Of a stretch of DNA of 64,000 nt, positions 43,980-53,333 are shown one piece after another (the first letter of the stretch is position 1; every line of letters starts with the position of its first letter). The DNA is from Oscillospiraceae bacterium (lineage in GTDB: Bacteria > Bacillota > Clostridia > UMGS1810): positions 1 to 64,000 of the forward strand of contig SVJM01000005.1 in NCBI GenBank assembly GCA_015068975.1, in the 5' to 3' direction. The position numbers and the translations under genes are program-made. The notes beneath the pieces were generated by a model. That model did no database searches and was not told the DNA's origin. It saw nothing but the letters and a program-made list of their open reading frames with translations.

Positions 43980-45167
43980 GTGGAACTTAATGCTATAATA
44001 GACCGTTTTTTAGAAATTTACGGCGGTACAAAGGAAGACCTTTATGTATTTGAATCACCGGGCAGAGTAAATCTTATCGGTGAGCACACTGATTATAATG
44101 GTGGATATGTTTTCCCTGCAGCACTTACAATGAAGACAACTATCGTAGCAAGGAAGAGAAATGATCAGAAAATTGTCCTTCGTGCAACTGACCTTGAGGA
44201 TGTTGTGGAAGCGGATATTTCTAATCTTGCAGACTATAAGGATCTCTGGTGGGGAAACTATCAGATAGGCGTTGCATATGAAATGCAGAATATGGGATAT
44301 GACATCGTGGGTGTTGATGTGCTGTATGATGATACAGTTCCACACGGAAGCGGACTTTCATCCAGCGCCGCAATAGAAGTGTCCACAGCTCTTATGTTTG
44401 CCACACTTCACAACGAAAAGAAGGGTATCACAGAAGATGTGGATATGGTAGAAATGGCTAAGATCAGTCAGATGGCAGAGCATCATTATATCGGGGTAAA
44501 GTGCGGTATAATGGATCAGTTTACTTCTGCAATGGGCAAAAAAGACTGCGCAATCCTTCTTAACTGTATTGACCTTACATATGAATATGCTCATCTTGAC
44601 TTAAAGGGCAAAAAGCTTGTAATATCAAATACAAACAAAAAGCATAAGCTTGGAGATTCCAAATACAACGAAAGAAGAGGCGAATGTGACAGTGCTCTTG
44701 AGGCTCTTAAAGGTGCAATGCCTGACAAGACTTGCCTTGCAGAGATTTCTCCTGAGGAATTTGAAGCACATAAGCACCTCATAAATAATGATATTGTACG
44801 CAACAGAGCAGAGCACGTAATATACGAAATAGACAGAACAGTAAAATCCGTAGAAGCACTCAAAAACGGAGACATTGAACTCTTTGGTAAATATATGAAT
44901 CAGTCACACGATTCTCTTATGAATCTTTATGAAGTAAGCTGCAAAGAGCTTGATACTCTTGTTTTTGAAGCGAGAAAGATTGATGGAGTGCTTGGATCAC
45001 GTATGACAGGTGCAGGCTTTGGCGGAAGTACAGTAAGTGTAGTGGAAGAAACTTCTGTAGAAGAATTTATAGAGAAGGTTGGCAAAGCATATACAGAAAT
45101 CTGCGGACTTAAGGCAGATTTTTATGTGACAGATATTGGTGACGGTGGTCACAGAGTATTTATTTAA
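43980..45167 (+). CDS. galK: Galactokinase
   Basis: A 395-residue GHMP kinase that phosphorylates galactose at C1. The signature GRVNLIGEHTDYNGG lies near residue 30, the ATP-binding VPHGSGLSSSAAIEVSTA near residue 120, and RMTGAGFGGSTVSVV near the C-terminus. The start is GTG at 43980, nine bases after AAAGGGG. It forms an operon with galT. No galE or galM is next to it. Confidence 0.96.
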   Translation: MELNAIIDRFLEIYGGTKEDLYVFESPGRVNLIGEHTDYNGGYVFPAALTMKTTIVARKRNDQKIVLRATDLEDVVEADISNLADYKDLWWGNYQIGVAYEMQNMGYDIVGVDVLYDDTVPHGSGLSSSAAIEVSTALMFATLHNEKKGITEDVDMVEMAKISQMAEHHYIGVKCGIMDQFTSAMGKKDCAILLNCIDLTYEYAHLDLKGKKLVISNTNKKHKLGDSKYNERRGECDSALEALKGAMPDKTCLAEISPEEFEAHKHLINNDIVRNRAEHVIYEIDRTVKSVEALKNGDIELFGKYMNQSHDSLMNLYEVSCKELDTLVFEARKIDGVLGSRMTGAGFGGSTVSVVEETSVEEFIEKVGKAYTEICGLKADFYVTDIGDGGHRVFI

Positions 45168-45179
45168 GGGGTAAATGAA

Positions 45180-46010
45180 ATGAGTTATGCTGATGAATTG
45201 TTTATAAAAAACTGCAAGGATATTCTCGAAAATGGTGTGTGGGACACAGATTTTGATGTGCGTCCAAAATGGGAAGACGGAGCAAAAGCTCATACTGTTA
45301 AGAAATTCTGTATTGTAAACAGATATGACCTTACCAAAGAATTTCCTATTATGACCTTAAGAAGAACAGCTTACAAAAGTGCCATTGATGAGCTTTTGTG
45401 GATATGGCAGAAGAAGGACAACAATGTAAACAATCTTTCAAGCCACATCTGGGACAGCTGGGCAGATGAAACAGGCAGTATAGGCAAAGCCTACGGCTAT
45501 CAGCTTGGTGTTAAGCACATATATCCTGAAGGTGAGTTTGATCAGGTGGACAGAGTGCTGTATGACCTTAAGAACAATCCTACCTCAAGAAGAATTATGA
45601 CCAATATATACAATCATCACGATCTTCACGAAATGGGACTTGCACCATGTGCATACAGTATGACATTTAATGTATCGGGAAATAAGCTTAATGCAATTCT
45701 CAATCAGCGTTCGCAGGATTTCCTTACAGCCAACAACTGGAATGTGTGCCAGTATGCAGTATTAGTTCATATGATGGCTCAGGTATCAGGCTTTGAAGCA
45801 GGAGAGCTTGTGCATATCATTGCTGATGCACATATTTATGACAGACATATTCCATTGGTGGAGGAGCTTATAGAGAAACCGATGTTTGATGCACCTGTAT
45901 TCAAGATGGATACGTCAATAGATGATTTCTATAAGTTTACAAAGGATAGCTTTACTTTTGAAAACTATCAGTATAATGAATTTAAGGTTAAAATCCCGGT
46001 CGCTGTTTAA
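45180..46010 (+). CDS. thyA: Thymidylate synthase ThyA
   Basis: ThyA makes dTMP from dUMP with methylene-THF, yielding DHF. The 276-residue protein has the catalytic cysteine in LAPCAYSMTF (about residue 158), the phosphate-binding RRIMTN, and the NQRSQDF and HIYDRH motifs that bind substrate. Length fits the Bacillus ThyA type rather than the short E. coli type. It lies 12 bases after galK with AAGGGG upstream, and is followed by folA, its metabolic partner. Confidence 0.95.
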   Translation: MSYADELFIKNCKDILENGVWDTDFDVRPKWEDGAKAHTVKKFCIVNRYDLTKEFPIMTLRRTAYKSAIDELLWIWQKKDNNVNNLSSHIWDSWADETGSIGKAYGYQLGVKHIYPEGEFDQVDRVLYDLKNNPTSRRIMTNIYNHHDLHEMGLAPCAYSMTFNVSGNKLNAILNQRSQDFLTANNWNVCQYAVLVHMMAQVSGFEAGELVHIIADAHIYDRHIPLVEELIEKPMFDAPVFKMDTSIDDFYKFTKDSFTFENYQYNEFKVKIPVAV

Positions 46011-46062
46011 AATGAAATGTAAAAATTGCCCTGAACACAATTATATAAAGGATGAAAAATAA

Positions 46063-46569
46063 ATGAAACTAATAGTAGCAGTAGACAAAAACTGGGGTAT
46101 AGGAAGAGATAATGACCTTTTATTCTCTATCCCTGAAGATATGAAGTTTTTCCGTTCCACCACACTTAATAAGGTGGTAGTTATGGGGAGAAAGACTCTT
46201 GAATCATTCCCAAACGGAAATCCTCTTAAAAACAGAATAAATATTGTCCTTACAAATGATAAGTCATATTCAAAAGAAGGGGCAGTGATTGTCAATTCCA
46301 TACAGGAAGTCGCTGAAGCAGTCAGGGATTATAATACTGATGATGTGTATATAATCGGCGGTGCAAGTGTGTATGAAACTTTCTGTGACTATTGTGATGA
46401 GGCATATGTCACAATGGTAGAAAAGGACGGAAACGCTGATAAGTTTATGGTGAACCTTAATGAAAAAGAGAACTGGGAATTAAAGGAAAAATCAGAAACA
46501 AAAGTGACGGAAGACGGAATAAGGTTTGCATTTTGCACCTTCAGAAATAACAATAAAAAAAGTTTATAA
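46063..46569 (+). CDS. folA: Dihydrofolate reductase
   Basis: DHFR regenerates THF from the DHF produced by ThyA. The 168-residue protein has NWGIGRDNDLLFSIPEDMKFFR (substrate and NADPH site, including the conserved Trp and acidic residue), VVMGRKTLESFP and IIGGASVYE. Length typical. AAAGGATG precedes the ATG. It closes the galT-galK-thyA-folA run and is followed by a terminator. Confidence 0.95.
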   Translation: MKLIVAVDKNWGIGRDNDLLFSIPEDMKFFRSTTLNKVVVMGRKTLESFPNGNPLKNRINIVLTNDKSYSKEGAVIVNSIQEVAEAVRDYNTDDVYIIGGASVYETFCDYCDEAYVTMVEKDGNADKFMVNLNEKENWELKEKSETKVTEDGIRFAFCTFRNNNKKSL

Positions 46570-46584
46570 TCATTATAAAAAATT

Positions 46585-46628
46585 AAAACTCGGAATTTTG
46601 CAAAAAATGTTGTAAAGTTCCGAGTTTT
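46585..46628 (+). terminator. Terminator of folA, overlapping the next promoter
   Basis: Perfect 11-bp stem AAAACTCGGAA (46585-46595) / TTCCGAGTTTT (46618-46628). The 3' arm lies within the spacer of the promoter at 46610-46638. Confidence 0.75.
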
Positions 46629-46638
46629 GTGTTATAAT
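46610..46638 (+). promoter_or_regulatory. Promoter of the MATE gene
   Basis: -35 TTGTAA (46610-46615), 17-bp spacer, -10 TATAAT (46633-46638). It is embedded in the folA terminator. Confidence 0.7.
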
Positions 46639-46679
46639 GAATCGTTATGATAAAAAAGAAGATAGACGAGGAAAAGATT

Positions 46680-48053
46680 TTGAACGAAATTAAAGAAAAC
46701 AAAATGGGCTCAGCCCCTTTATTCAGGCTTATAATGTCAATGTCGCTTCCGGCAATGTTTTCTATGCTGATACAGTCTTTATATAATGTGGTAGACAGTA
46801 TATTTGTATCCAAGATAAGTCAGGATGCACTGACTGCAGTTTCTATTGCATATCCTATGCAGATGCTTATAGTTGCATTTTCAGTGGGTACAGGTGTGGG
46901 TGTCAATTCTCTTATGTCAAGACGACTTGGTGAAAAACGATATAAAGAAGCTACATCTGCAGCGGCACATGGTCTTGTGTTGTCTGTAATCACATGGGTT
47001 TTGTTTGCCATAGTGGGGATATTTTTTTCAAGGGCGTATATCTCAGCCTCTGCAGGAAATGAGGCAAATGCACCTGAGATTATACGTATGGGTACAGAGT
47101 ATCTGTTTACTGTTCAGGTATTCAGTATATTTATGTTTATTGTGGCAGTGTCTGAGAAGACCATCCAGGCTACGGGCAATATGATATACCCCATGATAAC
47201 ACAGCTTATTGGTGCAGTAGTAAACATTATATTTGACCCGATATGCATATTCCTTTTTGATATGGGTGTTATGGGTGCGGCAGTTGCCACTGTATTCGGA
47301 CAGTTCTGCTCATTTGTGTATGTGATGTATGTGTTTAAACATAAGACACTTAATGTAAATATCACCCTTAAGGGATTTAAGTTTGACAAAAATATGGTGA
47401 AGGATATATACGTTGTGGGATTTCCTTCCATTCTTATGCAGAGTATAGCAAGTGTACTGACCACTTGTCTGAATATGATACTTTCTGCACTGTCCACTAC
47501 TGCAGTGGCGGTATTGGGTGTGTATTTTAAGCTTCAGTCGTTTATATTTATGCCTGTATTTGGTTTAAATCAGGGGCTGATGCCTGTAATGGGATACAAC
47601 TTTGGTGCATGCAACAGAAAGAGACTTATGACAGCCTTCAAATACGGTTGCCTTATAGCATGTGTGATAATGGGAATAGGTGTAATGCTGTTTATGATTT
47701 TCCCTACACAGCTTATGAGTATATTTGATGCAGACGGACAGATGCTTCATATGGGTGTTACAGCTATGAGGATACTTTCCATCAACTTCCTCCCTGCGGC
47801 ACTGGGTATCATATCATCTACACTGTTTCAGGCAACGGGCAAGGGTATATACAGCCTGATTGTATCTGCATTAAGACAGCTTGTAATCATTCTGCCGGTA
47901 GCATATCTGTTGGCAATGATATATAAAGATCCAAACGCAGTATGGTGGGCATATCCAATCGCAGAGGGCGCCGCACTTATTGTAAGTATACTTTTGGTTA
48001 TGAGATTATACAACAAAAATATCCGTCATTTAGACGAGCAAAGGAGAATATAG
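46680..48053 (+). CDS. MATE-family efflux transporter
   Basis: A multidrug and toxin extrusion exporter of 457 residues with about 12 TM helices in two six-helix halves, exchanging Na+ or H+ for a cationic drug or metabolite. Typical segments include SLPAMFSMLIQSLYNVVDSIF at the N-terminus and FKLQSFIFMPVFGLNQGLMPVMGYNFGA in the second half. The likely start is TTG 46680, eight bases after GAGG. The ATG at 46647 would be at the predicted transcription start and has no ribosome binding site. Substrate unknown. Aconitase follows after three bases. Confidence 0.9.
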   Translation: MNEIKENKMGSAPLFRLIMSMSLPAMFSMLIQSLYNVVDSIFVSKISQDALTAVSIAYPMQMLIVAFSVGTGVGVNSLMSRRLGEKRYKEATSAAAHGLVLSVITWVLFAIVGIFFSRAYISASAGNEANAPEIIRMGTEYLFTVQVFSIFMFIVAVSEKTIQATGNMIYPMITQLIGAVVNIIFDPICIFLFDMGVMGAAVATVFGQFCSFVYVMYVFKHKTLNVNITLKGFKFDKNMVKDIYVVGFPSILMQSIASVLTTCLNMILSALSTTAVAVLGVYFKLQSFIFMPVFGLNQGLMPVMGYNFGACNRKRLMTAFKYGCLIACVIMGIGVMLFMIFPTQLMSIFDADGQMLHMGVTAMRILSINFLPAALGIISSTLFQATGKGIYSLIVSALRQLVIILPVAYLLAMIYKDPNAVWWAYPIAEGAALIVSILLVMRLYNKNIRHLDEQRRI

Positions 48054-48056
48054 AAT

Positions 48057-49979
48057 ATGAACATTACACAGAAACTTATCAAAGCACATCTTGTATCAGG
48101 TGAAATGATACCTGGCAGTGAAATAGCACTTAGAATTGACCAGACACTTACTCAGGATTCAACAGGGACAATGGCTTATCTTGAGTTCGAAGCAATTGGT
48201 ATAGACAGAGTAAAGACCAAACGTTCTGTGGCATATATCGATCACAACACATTGCAGTCAGGATTTGAAAATGCCGATGACCACAAATATATCCAGACTG
48301 TGACCAAAAAGCATGGCATATATTTCTCAAGACCGGGTAATGGTATCTGTCATCAGGTGCATCTTGAGAGATTTGGTATTCCGGGTCAGACACTTCTCGG
48401 CTCTGACAGCCATACACCTACAGGCGGCGGTATCGGTATGCTTGCAATCGGTGCAGGCGGTATGGATGTTGCTGTTGCTATGGGCGGTGGCGAATACTAC
48501 ATCACTATGCCAAAGGTAGTAAAAGTAAACCTTACAGGTAAATTAAAGCCTTGGGTTGCTGCAAAGGATATTATCCTTGAGGTATTGAGAATTATGACTG
48601 TCAAGGGCGGCGTAGGCAAGGTAATTGAATATGCCGGCGAGGGTGTAAAGACACTTACAGTACCTGAGAGAGCAACAATCACAAATATGGGTGCTGAGCT
48701 TGGTGCAACAACAAGTGTATTCCCAAGTGACGAAATCACAAAGGCATTTCTTGAAGCACAGGGAAGAGTAGAAGACTATACAGAGATCAAAGCTGACGAC
48801 GATGCAACATATGATGAAGAAATCACAATAGATTTGTCATCTCTTTCTCCAATGGCAGCCAAACCTCATATGCCTGACCTTGTGGACACAGTGAAGAATA
48901 TTGGTAAAATCAAAGTGGATCAGGTGGCAATCGGAAGCTGCACAAACTCTTCATACATGGATATGATGAAGGTGGCAAAGATTCTTAAGGGCAAAACTGT
49001 TCACGAGGATGTGAGCCTTGTAATCAGCCCGGGATCAAAGCAGGTATTAAATATGCTGAGCGCTAATGGTGCATTGGCAGATATGATAGCTGCTGGCGCA
49101 AGAATCCTTGAATCAGCATGTGGTCCATGTATCGGTATGGGTCAGTCACCTAAGACAGATGCAGTATCACTCAGAACATTTAATCGTAACTTCGAAGGAA
49201 GATCAGGAACAAAGTCTGCGAAGATTTATCTTGTCAGCCCTGAAGTGGCAGCACTCAGTGCTATCAACGGATATCTTTCAGATCCTACAGAGCTTGATAT
49301 TTCAAACGAAATCACAATGCCTGAAAAGTTCCTTGTAAATGACAATATGGTAGTAAGCCCTGCAGAAGAAGGCAACGATGTGGAAGTTGTTAGAGGGCCA
49401 AACATCAAGCCTTTCCCAACAAATGTGAAATTACCTGAAAAGGTGTCAGGGGTATCCCTTATCAAGGTAGAAGACAATATCACCACAGACCACATTATGC
49501 CATCAAATGCAAAGCTTCTTCCTTATCGTTCAAATATCCCTTATCTTGCAGAATTCTGTCTTGCACCTTGTGATGAAAACTTCGCAACAAGAGCAAAAGA
49601 AGCAAATGGCGGATTTATCATTGCAGGATCTAACTACGGTCAGGGATCATCAAGAGAGCATGCGGCACTTGCACCATTGTATCTTGGCGTGAAGGGTGTT
49701 ATTGCCAAATCATTTGCAAGAATCCATATGGCAAACCTTGTAAATTCAGGTATCCTTCCTATGACATTTGTAAATGAAAATGACTATGACGATATTGACT
49801 TAAATGATGAACTTGTAATAGAAAATGCCACAGAAATGGTGAAAAATCAGGATAGATTTACAGTGAAGAATGTGACAAAAGGCAAAGAATATCAGGTAGA
49901 GATTGTCCTTTCAGAGAGACAGAGAGAAATGATGCTTGCAGGCGGACTTCTCAACTATACCAGAGAAAAAAATCAGTAA
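48057..49979 (+). CDS. Aconitate hydratase
   Basis: A 640-residue aconitase that interconverts citrate and isocitrate with a [4Fe-4S] cluster. Cluster cysteines lie in GSCTNSS (near residue 300) and ACGPCIGMG (near 355). The swivel domain with SNYGQGSSREHAALAPLYLGVKGVIAKSFARI is at the C-terminus. The size and motifs match the shorter bacterial subgroup (TIGR01342-like) rather than AcnA (about 890) or AcnB. Its job is probably glutamate biosynthesis in an anaerobe. It is followed 17 bases on by rex. Confidence 0.93.
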   Translation: MNITQKLIKAHLVSGEMIPGSEIALRIDQTLTQDSTGTMAYLEFEAIGIDRVKTKRSVAYIDHNTLQSGFENADDHKYIQTVTKKHGIYFSRPGNGICHQVHLERFGIPGQTLLGSDSHTPTGGGIGMLAIGAGGMDVAVAMGGGEYYITMPKVVKVNLTGKLKPWVAAKDIILEVLRIMTVKGGVGKVIEYAGEGVKTLTVPERATITNMGAELGATTSVFPSDEITKAFLEAQGRVEDYTEIKADDDATYDEEITIDLSSLSPMAAKPHMPDLVDTVKNIGKIKVDQVAIGSCTNSSYMDMMKVAKILKGKTVHEDVSLVISPGSKQVLNMLSANGALADMIAAGARILESACGPCIGMGQSPKTDAVSLRTFNRNFEGRSGTKSAKIYLVSPEVAALSAINGYLSDPTELDISNEITMPEKFLVNDNMVVSPAEEGNDVEVVRGPNIKPFPTNVKLPEKVSGVSLIKVEDNITTDHIMPSNAKLLPYRSNIPYLAEFCLAPCDENFATRAKEANGGFIIAGSNYGQGSSREHAALAPLYLGVKGVIAKSFARIHMANLVNSGILPMTFVNENDYDDIDLNDELVIENATEMVKNQDRFTVKNVTKGKEYQVEIVLSERQREMMLAGGLLNYTREKNQ

Positions 49980-49996
49980 TTTTGGAGGAAAAGGTT

Positions 49997-50620
49997 TTGA
50001 ACGTAAAGAAGGTGCCGGAGGTTGTTGTAAAGAGACTACCCAGATATTACAGATATTTAGACGACCTTCTGAAAAACAAAGTATACAGAATATCATCAGC
50101 AGAGCTTAGCAAAAAGATGAATGTGACTGCATCCCAGATCAGACAGGATTTCAATTATTTCGGTGGCTTTGGTCAGCAGGGCTTCGGATATAGTGTGCAG
50201 ATGCTTCATTCGGAAATAGGAGAGATTCTCGGACTTAACAAGGGACTCAAAACTATTCTTGTAGGCGCAGGTAACTTAGGTAAAGCTATTGCAAATCACG
50301 CCAAGTTTGAAAAACGTGGTTTTCATATGATAGGCGCATTTGATGTTTCTCCCGAAATAGTGGGTAAAAAGATCAAGGATATTACTATTATGGATTATTC
50401 CCAGATGGAAGCCTTTGTCAAAGAGCACAATCCAGATATTGCAATTCTTACAGTATCACAGAAGAATGTAAAGGATGTTGCAAAGCATCTTGAGGATATC
50501 GGCATAAAGGCTTTATGGAATTTCTCTTATACAGAGTTTGAAAGTGACAAGATGATAGTGGAGAATGTTCACCTGTCAGACAGTATTATGATGCTTTCAT
50601 ACAAGCTCCACAATGAATAG
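49997..50620 (+). CDS. rex: Redox-sensing repressor Rex
   Basis: Rex senses NADH/NAD+ and represses fermentation genes in many Firmicutes. The 207-residue product has an N-terminal winged helix (SSAELSKKMNVTASQIRQDFNYFG near residue 35) and a Rossmann domain with VGAGNLGKA near residue 90, plus the family's C-terminal swapped helix. The start is probably TTG 49997, eight bases after GGAGG. Its TAG stop codon is the first base group of the tandem repeat array. Confidence 0.95.
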   Translation: MNVKKVPEVVVKRLPRYYRYLDDLLKNKVYRISSAELSKKMNVTASQIRQDFNYFGGFGQQGFGYSVQMLHSEIGEILGLNKGLKTILVGAGNLGKAIANHAKFEKRGFHMIGAFDVSPEIVGKKIKDITIMDYSQMEAFVKEHNPDIAILTVSQKNVKDVAKHLEDIGIKALWNFSYTEFESDKMIVENVHLSDSIMMLSYKLHNE

Positions 50621-51855
50621 GGGTAAAAATTGCCCCGAGCGCAAAAGCGTAAGGCGAGAATAAAGAAAAAATTATTAAATTTTAAATGTTATTCTTATAA
50701 GGTAGAAAAACATCCTTCGGGATGTTTTTCTTTGTTTATATACGCTTTTGCTTTGAACAAACTTTCGCTCTCGCAGTATCGCATACAGCTTCGGCTCAGT
50801 TTGCTCAATCGGGACGATTTTTCCACCCTATTCATCTAAGTGTAAGGGGTAAAAATTGCCCCGAGCGCAAAAGCGTAAGGCGAGAATAAAGAAAAAATTA
50901 TTAAATTTTAAATGTTATTCTTATAAGGTAGAAAAACATCCTTCGGGATGTTTTTCTTTGTTTATATACGCTTTTGCTTTGAACAAACTTTCGCTCTCGC
51001 AGTATCGCATACAGCTTCGGCTCAGTTTGCTCAATCGGGACGATTTTTCCACCCTATTCATCTAAGTGTAAGGGGTAAAAATTGCCACGAGCGCAAAAGC
51101 GTAAGGCGAGAATAAGGGAAAGTATTATTAAATTTTAAATATTATTCTTATAATGTAGAAAAACATCCTTCGGGATGTTTTTCTTTGTTTATATACGCTT
51201 TTGCTTTGAACAAACTTTCGCTCTCGCAGTATCGCATACAGCTTCGGCTCAGTTTGCTCAATCGGGACGATTTTTCCTCCCTATTAATTAAATTATGTAA
51301 GGGGTAAAAATTGCCCCGAGCGCAAAAGCGTAAGGCGAGAATAAAGAAAAAATTATTAAATTTTAAATGTTATTCTTATAATGTAGAAAAACATCCTTCG
51401 GGATGTTTTTCTTTGTTTATACACGCTTTTGCTTTGAACAAACTTTCGCTCTCGCAGTATCGCATACAGCTTCGGCTCAGTTTGCTCAATCGGGACGATT
51501 TTTCCTCCCTATTAATTAAATTATGTAAGGGGTAAAAATTGCCCCGAGTGCAAAAGCGTAAGGCGAGAATAAAGAAAAATATTATTAAATTTTAAATGTT
51601 ATTCTTATAATGTAGAAAAACATCCTTCGGGATGTTTTTCTTTGTTTATATACACTTTTGCTTTGAACAAACTTTCGCTCTCGCAGTATCGCATACAGCT
51701 TCGGCTCAGTTTGCTCAATCGGGACGATTTTTCCACCCTATTCATCTAAGAGTAAGGGGTAAAAATTGCCACGAGTGCAAAAGCGCAGGGTGAGAATAAG
51801 GGAAAGTATTATTAAATTTTAAACGTTATTCTTATAAGGTAGAAAAACATCCCCA
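50620..51855 (-). repeat. Tandem array of ~227-bp structured units
   Basis: Five complete units (226, 226, 229, 228 and 227 bp, starting at 50620, 50846, 51072, 51301 and 51529) and a truncated sixth (from 51756). On the minus strand each has stem 1 GAGCAAACT/AGTTTGTTC with GAGCC...GCGAA, stem 2 GCAAAAGCGTA/TACGCTTTTGC, and a GCTCGGGGC-AATTTTTACC tail, matching the family at 54026-54271. On the plus strand each has an 11-bp hairpin closed by a C(TTCG)G loop (for example 50705-50730) and acts as a likely strong terminator for rex. A 69-codon ORF recurs in several units but starts TTG without a ribosome binding site. The array occupies the gap between the convergent rex and hemZ. Confidence 0.9.
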
Positions 51856-51881
51856 CAAAAGTTTATTTTCTTTATGTGGGG
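51848..51881 (-). terminator. Terminator of hemZ
   Basis: CCCCACATAAAG pairs with CTTTTGTGGGG on the minus strand, followed by ATGTTTTTC. It replaces the C(TTCG)G hairpin of the truncated last unit of the array. Confidence 0.82.
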
Positions 51882-51889
51882 AGGGGTTA

Positions 51890-53320
51890 TCATATTTCAA
51901 ACAGCTTATACTTTCTCTCAATCATTTCATCAATACGGTTTATATATTCGGATACTTCCTTTACATTAAAGCATCTTTCTATCCTGTCGCCCATTACTCT
52001 CTTTGTACTTCCACCTGAACCCATAGCGATTATGGTCTGTATTTCCTGCATAATGTAGATATTGTAGAGGGATTCCTTATATGGATCACAGAAGCCAATA
52101 TTTTCAAGATTTCCTGCGGTGTTTTTTTGTCGGTACATATAGTAAGGTCGCTTACCCATAGAATACATTTTGTCACAAGCCATATCTATCATATTGTTTG
52201 CAATATTTGAAGCTTGGGTTGAAAGGCAGTTGTATTGTCTGTCAAGATATGCACCTTTTTTGAGACTTAATGAGTGAACGGTCACACTGTCAGGATTTAA
52301 TTTTTCTATCTCTGAAAGGGTGTATCCGAAATCCTTCTCATCTTCACCGGGAAGTCCTGCTATAAGATCTGTATTTATATGGCGGAAGCCTTCCTCTCTT
52401 GCCATATGAAATTTCTCTCTTATATCCTCTGCAGTGTGACATCTTCCGATGATCCGGAGAGTTTTGTCATTCATTGTCTGAGGGTTTATACTTATTCTTT
52501 CTGCTCCTGACTTCTTTATGATGCGAAGCTTGTCTCTGGTGATAGTGTCAGGTCTGCCTGCTTCTACAGTAAATTCTTTTATATTTGATAAATCAAATGT
52601 AGAATTAAGATTATCGAGAAGTGTGCAAAGGTTTTCTTCGTCCAATGATGTGGGAGTGCCACCACCGATATAGACGGTTTCTATATTGTAGCCAAGCTTT
52701 TTAATAAGCTCTGCTGTGTGATGAAATTCGGTTTTTAGCGCATCAAGGTAAGGCTTTATAAGCTTTGATGAAAATTTGATGGATTGTGATATAAATGAAC
52801 AGTATGAGCATCTTGTAGGACAAAATGGTATGCCTATATAGAGGCTTACAGAGTTTTTGTCCATTTTGTCAATAATGTCCTTTTCGTATGATGCAGTTTC
52901 TATAGCAAGGATAGTCTTTTTATGAGATGCGAGAAAATCTTCTTTGAGTATTCTTGCAGATTCAGGCTTTGTATGACCTTCATTCCACAGCTCTATCACC
53001 TTCTTTGAAGGGCGGATCCCCGTAAGTATGCCCCAGGGTGGAGTAATGTTAAGTACATCGGATAAAAGCTCATACAACACTCTTTTTATATGATTTTTAG
53101 AATAATCAGGTTTAATAAATGAGTGTGTATGAATATTTCCTTCGTTAAGAAATTCTGAGTAATACTCGTATTCTTCATCATTCTTTTTTACACTGACAAT
53201 TATATATTCATCTGAATTATGGATTTTTTCACAAAATTCCATATTGCACCCAGGCAAAAAAAGCCGTACAATATCTCGTACGGCATATTCCTCATTATTA
53301 CCTTTAAGAATAATCTGCAT
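51890..53320 (-). CDS. hemZ: Oxygen-independent coproporphyrinogen III oxidase-like radical SAM enzyme HemZ
   Basis: A 476-residue radical-SAM protein of the HemN/HemZ group. An N-terminal extension (about 1-150) typical of HemZ precedes the CPTRCSYCSF cluster motif near residue 165, followed by the VYIGGGTPTSL segment and the family GLPGED motif. HemZ-type proteins decarboxylate coproporphyrinogen anaerobically or insert heme; assignment of the exact reaction from sequence is uncertain. It lies 13 bases after the MBL-fold gene. Confidence 0.9.
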   Translation of the reverse strand: MQIILKGNNEEYAVRDIVRLFLPGCNMEFCEKIHNSDEYIIVSVKKNDEEYEYYSEFLNEGNIHTHSFIKPDYSKNHIKRVLYELLSDVLNITPPWGILTGIRPSKKVIELWNEGHTKPESARILKEDFLASHKKTILAIETASYEKDIIDKMDKNSVSLYIGIPFCPTRCSYCSFISQSIKFSSKLIKPYLDALKTEFHHTAELIKKLGYNIETVYIGGGTPTSLDEENLCTLLDNLNSTFDLSNIKEFTVEAGRPDTITRDKLRIIKKSGAERISINPQTMNDKTLRIIGRCHTAEDIREKFHMAREEGFRHINTDLIAGLPGEDEKDFGYTLSEIEKLNPDSVTVHSLSLKKGAYLDRQYNCLSTQASNIANNMIDMACDKMYSMGKRPYYMYRQKNTAGNLENIGFCDPYKESLYNIYIMQEIQTIIAMGSGGSTKRVMGDRIERCFNVKEVSEYINRIDEMIERKYKLFEI

Positions 53321-53333
53321 TTTATATCAGTCC

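Noticed and set aside
50630-51535. Recurrent 69-74-codon ORF in the tandem array
   Set aside because: Starts with TTG and no ribosome binding site in every unit, and reads through the C(TTCG)G hairpin and stem regions. It is better explained as repeated non-coding sequence than as a gene family.
50620-51855. CRISPR array
   Set aside because: Units are 226-229 bp with near-identical sequence throughout, so there are no short repeats with variable spacers and no cas gene nearby.
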